Assembly (NCBI GenBank): GCA_030146295.1
Contig: JASLCD010000332.1
Coordinates: 1 to 13,687, forward strand
Direction of reading: 5' to 3'
From: Chryseobacterium sp.
GTDB taxonomy: Bacteria > Bacteroidota > Bacteroidia > Flavobacteriales > Weeksellaceae
Length of the DNA: 13,687 nucleotides
Shown: in pieces, positions 1 through 7,000 of the stretch
Numbering within the stretch: position 1 is the stretch's first letter
How the letters are laid out: each line of letters begins with the position of its first letter
Translations under genes and position numbers: made by a program
The notes under the pieces: model-generated
Databases searched by the model: none
What the model was told of the DNA's origin: nothing
What the model saw: the letters and a program-made list of their open reading frames with translations, nothing else

Positions 1-182
1 TTCCGGTGTTGGTTTTACATGGAGAAGATGACCAGATTGTTCCAATTGAAAATTCTGCTATAAAATCAGCGAAATTATTAAAGAACGGTAAACTGATTAC
101 TTACCCGGGTTTTCCTCACGGAATGCCGACTACAGAGCACGAAACGATCAATAAAGACCTTTTGGAATTTATTGAGGCTTAA
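1..182 (+). CDS. alpha/beta hydrolase, C-terminal end (partial)
   Basis: Only the last 59 codons are present; the reading frame begins at base 3 and stops with TAA at 180-182. The peptide reads PVLVLHGEDDQIVPIENS, followed later by YPGFPHGMPTT and a final DLLEFIEA. This is the last third of an alpha/beta-hydrolase fold: the strand leading into HGEDDQIVP carries the acid of the catalytic triad, and the His in FPHG is the triad base. The PHGMPTT signature and the closing DLLEFI helix resemble the chloroperoxidase/arylesterase-like group, soluble esterases that often have cofactor-free perhydrolase activity. The substrate cannot be told because the nucleophile elbow and lid lie outside the window. 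It is followed within 14 bases by a strong terminator, so it is the last gene of its transcript. Confidence 0.85.
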   Translation, partial: PVLVLHGEDDQIVPIENSAIKSAKLLKNGKLITYPGFPHGMPTTEHETINKDLLEFIEA

Positions 183-195
183 TATAAAGCAATAT

Positions 196-234
196 AAAAA
201 AAGAGATGAATCAGTTTGATTCATCTCTTTTTTT
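196..234. terminator. bidirectional intrinsic terminator
   Basis: An 18-base arm at 196-213 and its exact complement at 217-234 enclose a three-base loop (GTT). The core is GAGATGAATCA/TGATTCATCTC. It is flanked by seven A on the left and seven T on the right, so each strand ends in a U tract after the stem. It lies between the hydrolase (+, ends 182) and the lipoprotein (-, ends 334), two convergent genes, and probably terminates both. Confidence 0.9.
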
Positions 235-333
235 GGGTTATATCTGCGAAAAGAATTATTACTTCTTTCCAAGTTCTCAGAAGGCTTCTCTCTATTATTG
301 CAGGATTTACCTTATTTTTTCACCAGCTCCACT

Positions 334-972
334 CTATGGTTTTGCGCCCTGCTCAACCGGGGCTTTCTGTAAAATCTGTATTGCTCCGGTAGAAGTATTT
401 CCATAGAGCTGAATATAAATATCATCACCATTGGATCTTCTTATAACATACACTTTTACGGGTTCATTCCAATAGTCTATAGAACCTTCTTCTCCAAAGT
501 ATTTGGCATCTTCTTTTATTCTGTCAAGTTCCTGCTGGGAAACTTTTCCATCAAATATTTTTACGCCGCCCACTTTTGTAATGGCTTCATCATAGCTTTT
601 CAAAAAATAGGGCAACGACCAGTCTTCTGTATTGCTTTTCTCATTTACGACATAGGTTTTCCAAACTTTTCCTTCTATCGGGGTCATCATCCCTTTAAGG
701 GGAAAGAACAGCCTGTCAAAACTTCTTTGTACCGGTTTGTTTTGAAAGTCCAGTCCTTTGGGAAAACTGAAAAATGGAAAATCACCTACCTCAGCAGTAG
801 AAACCGATAGGGAGCTGATATCAAATTGAGTTTTTCCTTCCGGAGATTTTTCAGTAGCTGTAGTATTTCCTATGGCGACGGTATCCTTTACAGCATCTGT
901 TTTTTTTTCAGACTTTTTGTTGCAGGCAGCAAGCACAGCGCCCATAGATAGAATAATCAGAGTCTTCTTCAT
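334..972 (-). CDS. putative lipoprotein of unknown function
   Basis: A 212-residue protein starting with MKKTLIILSMGAVLAAC, a short signal peptide with lipobox LAAC; Cys17 would be the lipidated residue after signal peptidase II cleavage. An in-frame ATG 25 codons upstream (1047) would put a Cys-rich tail before the signal peptide, so the start at 972 is preferred. After the Cys comes a Lys/Glu/Thr-rich linker to about residue 45, then a globular part with mixed charge and several aromatic residues; no catalytic motif is visible. The C-terminal part (DDIYIQLYGNTSTGAIQILQ) looks like beta strands. The protein is probably anchored in the outer membrane or facing the periplasm. No family is recognised. 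Its nearest neighbours show no functional link, and it is likely transcribed alone, ending at the hairpin 196-234. Confidence 0.8.
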   Translation of the reverse strand: MKKTLIILSMGAVLAACNKKSEKKTDAVKDTVAIGNTTATEKSPEGKTQFDISSLSVSTAEVGDFPFFSFPKGLDFQNKPVQRSFDRLFFPLKGMMTPIEGKVWKTYVVNEKSNTEDWSLPYFLKSYDEAITKVGGVKIFDGKVSQQELDRIKEDAKYFGEEGSIDYWNEPVKVYVIRRSNGDDIYIQLYGNTSTGAIQILQKAPVEQGAKP

Positions 973-1385
973 TGTAATAAATTTAGTTTTTGGTGTATAA
1001 AATTCTTTTAAATAGTAGAGGATACAACAGCACGGATCCTTCTTCATCAGAATCGTTCTGTATATTTTTATCCTGTACTATTTTTGCGGCACTAACTTAC
1101 AAATAAAAACAAGGATAGGAAATCCCTAATTTTAAGGAGTTTAGTGAATAAAAAGATAATTTACTGATGATATTTGACGGAGATTTTTATTTTTGAAACT
1201 GATGATTTTTAAGATAGCAAAAATGTAGAATCAACTTTGCTGATTCCTCGAAATGCATGGATAGGCACACCGCTTCATGAACGACGAAGTCGAAGTACTT
1301 AGCTTACTTACAATACAACGAAATTATCAATGAACTTTGCATTAAAAAAGAATTACAGTCATGATCTGACGAAAGATCTAAAAAC
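973..1385. other. 413-base intergenic region, no gene seen
   Basis: This is the upstream region of the lipoprotein that starts at 972 and the downstream region of the membrane hydrolase that ends at 1386. No long reading frame or RNA gene is visible. The minus strand carries a small 5-base stem (GATCT/AGATC, around 1362-1378), which is too weak and too far from a T tract to be called a terminator. No exact TAnnTTTG promoter element was found upstream of 972. Confidence 0.5.
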
Positions 1386-2057
1386 TTACGCCTTTCTAAT
1401 GATATCCCGGGTAAGATAAATATAATTAAACATACAAAACGTCGCCACCGCCCCGAAAGTATGCCATAAGAAGTGTGTTCCGAAGCTGAACCATTCCCAT
1501 TTATCAGCGATACGGAAGGTCAGTGCAAACACAAATGATAATACAGCAAAGCCTACCCATTTGCCGGCTTTCCATTGGGTATAGATCAAATACCTTAGTA
1601 CCGAGAAAACCACAAATGAAGCCATGATGGCATAATTGACGTTGATAAAAAGAGAAGGGTTATCCACCAGAATCCAGTTTCTCAAACCCACCATAAGTGC
1701 TGTATATACCAGAACCAGGACAACAGCATAATACCATCTGGTACTCTGCGCTATAAAATAAAATCCGGCAGACAGACAGAGCAGCATAATAGGCAGCCAA
1801 TCCATCATGATAAATACCGGCCATTGCCTGAAAGAATGGTAAACCGTTCCCCCTATGGCACCAATATATAATAAAACCAGACAGTAGGTTAAAAAAGGAT
1901 ATTTTTTAAAATTACCTTTCATTTTGAGGGTCCAGAAAATAGCGATGGCTAAAAATAATAGGGCTGTTATTGCATTTAAAGGCTCAGGGAAAAACTGAGT
2001 CATATCTGTTTCCTTATATAACAGGCCTCCGTCCGGAGGTATTAGATTTATCGGCAT
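1386..2057 (-). CDS. ceramidase-like seven-helix membrane hydrolase (CREST superfamily)
   Basis: The 223-residue protein has about seven hydrophobic helices, near 27-46, 53-74, 80-100, 108-125, 137-155, 168-182 and 194-214. The pattern fits alkaline ceramidase/CREST membrane hydrolases: Glu25 and Asn28 in EPLNAIT, His74 at the end of helix 2, Asp86 in MMDW on helix 3, and His195-x3-His199 on the last helix. In alkaline ceramidases the three His and the Asp bind the catalytic zinc. The Ser usually four residues before the first His is Gly70 here, with Thr71 next to it, so activity or substrate may differ. The long start is kept because the segment around DGGLLYKETD aligns with the usual N-terminal region before EPxN. 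Bacteroidota of this group make sphingolipids, so a ceramide-type or related lipid amide is a plausible substrate, but this is inference. Confidence 0.75.
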   Translation of the reverse strand: MPINLIPPDGGLLYKETDMTQFFPEPLNAITALLFLAIAIFWTLKMKGNFKKYPFLTYCLVLLYIGAIGGTVYHSFRQWPVFIMMDWLPIMLLCLSAGFYFIAQSTRWYYAVVLVLVYTALMVGLRNWILVDNPSLFINVNYAIMASFVVFSVLRYLIYTQWKAGKWVGFAVLSFVFALTFRIADKWEWFSFGTHFLWHTFGAVATFCMFNYIYLTRDIIRKA

Positions 2058-2208
2058 TGTCTTTTTTTTATATTATATTCACAGGCATGCTTTAGAGTGC
2101 AAAATACAAAGACAGGCCATTTTTGTAATCATTGGTAAAACATTTATTATACAGTGATATACTTGTTCTAAATATAGAAAAAAATATGGCATTACTAAAT
2201 TAATTTAT

Positions 2209-2225
2209 AGACATCACAGATGTCT
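2209..2225. repeat. inverted repeat AGACATC-aca-GATGTCT
   Basis: A perfect 7-base inverted repeat with a 3-base spacer, about 150 bases upstream of the start of the ceramidase-like gene. It has no T tract on either side, so it is not a terminator; it could be a dimeric regulator site or a leader hairpin. Confidence 0.5.
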
Positions 2226-2290
2226 GTACAAAATGCAGAATTGGTTTGTGATTTATCCTAAATAAAACAGGGGAAAAACCAAAAGAGAAC

Positions 2291-2319
2291 AGCCTCTGCT
2301 TCAATTCAGAAACGAGGCT
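2291..2319 (-). terminator. possible weak terminator of the HAD gene
   Basis: AGCCTC (2291-2296) and GAGGCT (2314-2319) form a 6-base stem with a 17-base loop, 56 bases past the HAD stop. On the minus strand the stem is followed by GTTCTCTTTTGGTTTTT, a broken T-rich run. The loop is long and the stem short, so this is a weak call. Confidence 0.35.
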
Positions 2320-2374
2320 TAATTCTTTAGAGTCTCCCTTAAAAAGACGTAATGAATTTTGTTGAAGATTTATT

Positions 2375-3203
2375 TTATGATCCCGCGATCATGGTTGAGT
2401 CGGAGTCTAGCAACCCGAAATGAATCAGCGCGGCTTCTACACCATGATTGTCAACCTCTTCAGTTACAAAATCTGCCACTTCTTTTACATTGTCTCCTGC
2501 GTTCCCCATTGCAACCCCTATTTTCACAAACTTCAGCATAGAAATATCGTTTCCGCCATCTCCGAAAGCCATCGTTTCGGATACATCAATATTAAAATGC
2601 TCACAAAAATGCTGTACTCCCTTTTGCTTGCTGATTCCCCCCGGATTTACATCGGCAAAGGATGGTGCCCATCTTGATGACAGCGAATTGGGCATCACTT
2701 CCTGCATAAATGATTCTTCCTGTTCAGGATCGATAAAAATATTAACCTGCATAACGTTTTCAACATCAACATTTTCTTTATCATACAGAGGGGGTACAGG
2801 AAGATTCAGGTGAATATATAGTGCTGCGACCTGCGAACTTTCATGACTGATTCTTACCTTATCTTCATACATTAATGAAAAGCTCACCTCTGATTTTTCT
2901 GAGTAGCAGATCAGATTTTTAATATCGCCGGGATGAAGGGTCTGTCTGAACATCACCTCACCATCAACGGTCATACAGTACCCCCCGTTGAATGTAAGAA
3001 AACCATCAAACTCAATATGCTTAATATGACCCAGATCATTGATGGATCGGCCGGTTGCTACAATAACTTTAATTCCTTTTGCCCTAAGATTTTTTATTGC
3101 ATTCCGGGTTGATTCCGGAATTATTTTGGTTTTTAAACTGATTAATGTTCCGTCAATATCAAAAAAAAACGGCTTTTATGTTTGGATTTTGTACAGCGCT
3201 CAT
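2375..3203 (-). pseudogene. Cof-type HAD phosphatase, disrupted by a +1 frameshift
   Basis: From ATG at 3203 the frame reads MSAVQNPNIKAVFF and then hits TGA. The coding signal continues in the next frame as DIDGT, the HAD motif I nucleophile site. The cause is nine consecutive A at 3161-3169 (T on the coding strand) where eight would keep the frame. Joined, the product is 275 residues, the normal length of Cof/YidA-type HAD phosphatases with a C2B cap. All motifs are then present: DxDGT at 15-19, Thr50 in VATGR (motif II), Lys192/194 in SKQKG (motif III) and GDGGND at 214-219 (motif IV). Such enzymes are soluble Mg-dependent phosphatases of sugar phosphates or cofactors; the substrate is not predictable. 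The rest of the gene is intact, so it may be a recent mutation, a sequencing error in the homopolymer, or rescue by slippage. Internal start at 2974 would give a protein without the nucleophile. Confidence 0.85.
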
Positions 3204-3413
3204 ACTAACTAATTACGACTACATTTAATTTCATAAAAATACAAACAATAATCCAAGAGCGCCTTCCTGTATGCAAATTTCACTTTATTTTAACCTTTCG
3301 GCAAAGTACAGTTGTTTTTTAAATCTCCTTCCATTTTACTTTCATTGACAGGTCTGTTTTTTTATAAAAAAAGGATCTTTTAAAAGAAAACGCCAAATAT
3401 TCCGTTTAATTCT

Positions 3414-3421
3414 TAAATTTG
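3414..3421 (+). promoter_or_regulatory. possible -7 promoter element (TAAATTTG)
   Basis: The octamer matches the Bacteroidota -7 consensus TAnnTTTG exactly and ends only five bases before the ATG of the small lipoprotein at 3426. No TTG-type -33 element is visible at the usual distance. If used, transcription would begin at or next to the ATG, giving an essentially leaderless mRNA. It could equally be a chance match. Confidence 0.25.
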
Positions 3422-3425
3422 GCTT

Positions 3426-3872
3426 ATGCAAAAGTATCTTTATCTCATCATTTTCACATTTTCTCTGACCAGCTGCTATACTTATCAGGTTAAAAAACAA
3501 CCGGATGCAACTGCCGACAATAAGCAGATGCCGAAAAAAACGAATGATTTGGCTAACAGCAATTCTACGCAAGTACAAAGTATAACGCCTCAACCGCCTG
3601 CTCCGGTTAATATTCAGGAGAAACTTGCTCCCAACAAAAATGTAAAAATTGATGTGGACGGCAAAAGCTATAAAATAATAGTTGACAGATGGGAAAGCGA
3701 TAGTCTGGTTGCACATCCTGTTCATAATCCTAAAAAAATCCTGAAATTTCATAAGAACCAGATCAATGGCGAAAAAATCGCAGAAAAACGCTTTTCTCAA
3801 CCTATAGCCGATATCATTACTGTGACTGTTTATGCGGGAATCGGCGTTTTGATATGGGCGCTTGTTCATTAA
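3426..3872 (+). CDS. small lipoprotein with a C-terminal transmembrane helix
   Basis: The 148-residue protein begins MQKYLYLIIFTFSLTSC, a clean lipoprotein signal peptide with Cys17 as the lipidation site, which supports this start. Residues 18-60 are a polar linker rich in Gln, Thr, Asn and Pro. A small folded part follows (about 70-115, with VDGKSYKIIVDRWESDSLVAH and KILKFHKNQI). The last 23 residues, from about PIADIITVTV to IWALVH, form a hydrophobic segment. With a lipid anchor at one end and a membrane helix at the other, it could bridge two membranes or sit twice in one. No family with known function is recognised. It converges on the tail-gene block, from which it is separated by the hairpin 3982-4017; nothing shows that it belongs to that system. 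Confidence 0.8.
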   Translation: MQKYLYLIIFTFSLTSCYTYQVKKQPDATADNKQMPKKTNDLANSNSTQVQSITPQPPAPVNIQEKLAPNKNVKIDVDGKSYKIIVDRWESDSLVAHPVHNPKKILKFHKNQINGEKIAEKRFSQPIADIITVTVYAGIGVLIWALVH

Positions 3873-3981
3873 TTGAGAACCGCAATGATCTGAAAAATAA
3901 CGATCTCTGCCTTTTCATCTGATCCAAAAACGACATCACCTATAAAGTCCGGAGATAATCCCGACATGATCCTGAACAAAA

Positions 3982-4017
3982 AAAATGACGCCACTTTAAA
4001 ATAAGTGACGTCATTTT
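3982..4017. terminator. bidirectional intrinsic terminator
   Basis: AAAATGACGCCACTT (3982-3996) pairs with AAGTGACGTCATTTT (4003-4017) across a six-base loop, with a single C/A mismatch. A-rich sequence precedes the left arm and T-rich sequence follows the right one. It lies between the convergent lipoprotein (+, ends 3872) and the large fibre gene (-, ends 4042), so it closes the tail operon 25 bases after its last stop and can stop transcription from the other side. Confidence 0.85.
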
Positions 4018-4041
4018 ATATTATCTGCAACAAATCATTTT

Positions 4042-7000
4042 TTAAAACATCTGATTTTCTGCATATTTATAAACGGTCTTTTCATCCCAGACAAATAACT
4101 GGATAGAGCTATAAGGTTTTATTTTGTAAGAAAAGCCTGCGCTTTTTATGTAAAATCCTTGTCCATGGCTATCACTGGCATTGATTACCAATATTCTCTG
4201 ACCTCTGAAACACTTTCCTAGCACAAATTCCTCACCATATGTACATCTGATTACCAACATTCTATGATCGGAATCATAATATTGCACTCCCAGCTGCTGC
4301 TCAATCATACCATGAGATAATCTCATTCTGGAGTCTTCATTGATAATTTCATCATCAAGGCGGGATAAACTTCCGTCCGGAATAAATAACGTATTAGGCT
4401 CTTCATATTCGGATTTAAAGTTATTAGCAGCCTTTACAAAGTCTCCAGCGTAGACTGATCCTGCAACATTTACTTTATGCGAATCATCAGCTGGCGTGCC
4501 AATACCAATATTTTTGTTTCCTCTGTTGAAATTAATACCTTCCCAGCCCTTATAACTGCTTGAATATTTATAATATTCATCTTGTAATACAGCTAAATAG
4601 AATTCATCTTTTTCATTATATATACCGGATTCTCCACCGTGATAGTGATCAACAACCATTAATCCGTTTCCTGTATTGGTAGTAAATGGAGTATTTACTC
4701 TGATCCCGGAATTGGCTATAGAATTCCATGAATTAATATTGGCCTGAGAAAAATTCAAATCACTCCAAACCGTTCTCCAAAGCCCCCATCCTGTATTTCC
4801 GGAAGCAGAGGTATTTCCTCTGAACTTCATAGCATTACCTTCTCTGTCAATGGTTAACTGTTGTCTTCCATCAGCTGAGTTTAGGTTTAGAGTAGTTGTA
4901 TAATTAAATCCGGAAGACGGGAATTCCTGTCTATAAATTCCAGATTCAGAAACGGAATTCAGGTCAGCAACAAACTTTAAATCTTTAAACTTATTGTTCC
5001 AGTTGCTTACCATAGAAGTGGTAAGATTACCAGCATCCCAGATTACATTTCCCTGAAAGGTAGGTCTTGATCTTACATGATTAACAGTACCGTAACTGTC
5101 AACAGTCATTGCTATCTGAGGCCCTGCTGCAAACGAATTGGTTGTTGAAAAGGCCATAGATGTACCATCTCCGTCATTACTTCTTACATAGATACCGGCT
5201 TGTGTTCCGCTATTGGAAGAAAACCCGATGGATGCGGTGTACTGATTATCAGGATTTGAACCGCTTTCAGTTTCTACTAAAAAAGAATAGTCGGTTGAAG
5301 TACTGGTATTCCCCCAGCCTGTACCTGTATTCTTTGCTCTGCTTTTAATAGTCTTAAGTCCGGTAATATCTTGCTGGCCATCAACATTCACAAACTTACT
5401 GCTCACCCAATTGTGGGTTGCTAAAAATACATAGCCATCAGTTTTATGGTATATGTAAGGCGCACCTGCTGATAAACCATTTGAGAATCCTAATGTCTGA
5501 GCATTTTCTGCAGAATTCACTTTAGCATCAGGATTAAAATTATTATTAGTCCAAAGCGATTCTCCATCTGACAGCAAAGGAATATTCCCTTTTTTGGTCA
5601 TGGTTGTTGTATTGATCGCCTGCCAATATTCTAAGTGATTGCTGAATAAAGGGAAATCTATTCTATGGTACCATGTATTACTTCCTGCAATGTGTAAAGA
5701 GTTACCATAAGTAGTTGGAAATCCAGTTCCTGCTGCCCAATCTGTAACTCCTAAAGGAAAATCGGTTTTTACTGCGGCTGCATCCTGATGCCCTCCTCTT
5801 TTTGCTAAGTACTCCCCGGGATTAAAATTGTTTGTCGTCCAGGGAATACCTCCTTGAATTTTAACAGCACCACTGTCTGAACTTAATAATAAGTCACCTC
5901 CATTTACAGCTCTCATTGCAAAATTATCTCCTGTTCCGCCCCATACGGCAGAATTTCCATCAGCTCCAATATAAGCTATATCTTTAGCTCCGTCATATTT
6001 TTGCCAGGTCAGATAATTCCCTGTTTGTGCAGTACTTTTCCACTTACCTAGCATAGAAGGAGACTCTATATTAAAAGCACCTGTCATAGTACCACCATCT
6101 TTTCTGAGATAGTTTCCTAAGTCTGAAGATGATATAAAATCTGAAGCTAATCTTTGTCCCCCGCCAGCAGTTAAAATATAGTTATCATTATATCCGATTT
6201 TATTAAAGCCTTTTGATAAAACCTGGCCGCCATCGGTGAATTCTATTCCGTTACTTACATCCCAATCTTCTGCATTCTTTGTAGCAGAAGGTGCCAGTAT
6301 CAGATTGTTATTGGTAGGTTTCTGAATAGACCAGGATTTATATGAACTATTTTTTAGTTTAAAAGGGATTCTGTTGTAATAGGATTTTGCTGCCGATATA
6401 ATTTCATCCGTATTCCTTGTCTGGTAATCACTTGGTTTAAAATTGACATTATCCCAAGCTCTTCTCCACAGACTCCAGTTACCATTATATCCACTTCTAT
6501 AGACCAATTCTCCTGCATCTGCAGTACTATCATTATATTTTACCTGTAACTGGGCCGTGCTTTCCTGAGCACCCATATGCAGCATAGGACTATTTAAATG
6601 ATAAACTCCTCCTCCATTATTGTTGGCTCTGTAAATTCCGGACGTGGAATACCCTCCAAGACCATTGAAGTTATCATTATACTGTACTTTCCTAGGTATA
6701 TAGTTATTATCTGCAAAATGAGTTAACCAGCTTCTTGTTGCAACTACATCAGAAGGCAAAACAATGATATTAGTAGAATAGGAGTCAAAATTAGGTTCTA
6801 TAGCATGAGACCATCCTATATTCCAATCCCGATTATAATACCCATATTTGGTTTCCATTTTAGCTACTTCAAATGAAAAATAGCCATTCCAGAAGGTATC
6901 CGATTCTCCCAATAAGATACTGACATATCCGTCTGTTCCGATTCCGATCCTTGCTGTAGTGGTAGGAAAATTATCTGTTACTTCCCATATAGCTTTTGAA

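Larger units (their letters stand above)
2058..2374. other. 317-base intergenic region with an inverted repeat
   Basis: No gene is visible between the ceramidase-like gene and the end of the HAD hydrolase. The region holds a possible terminator for the HAD gene (2291-2319) and a compact inverted repeat at 2209-2225. The rest is AT-rich, with no exact TAnnTTTG element in the orientation needed for the gene starting at 2057. Confidence 0.5.

Noticed and set aside
973..1047. N-terminal extension of the lipoprotein from an upstream ATG at 1047
   Set aside because: It would place 25 residues rich in Cys and Tyr ahead of a clean lipoprotein signal peptide; the internal ATG at 972 fits much better.
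1289..1302. GAAGTACTTAGC shared between about 1291 and about 13522
   Set aside because: A 12-base match within a 13.7 kb AT-rich window is expected by chance, and the flanks do not agree, so it is not evidence for attachment sites.
2448..2813. Plus-strand open frames inside the HAD gene
   Set aside because: They are antisense to clear HAD motifs and are low-complexity Ser/Phe-rich shadows.
3342..3869. Long minus-strand open frame opposite the small lipoprotein
   Set aside because: It covers the same bases as a convincing lipoprotein with lipobox; the antisense translation has no coherent features.
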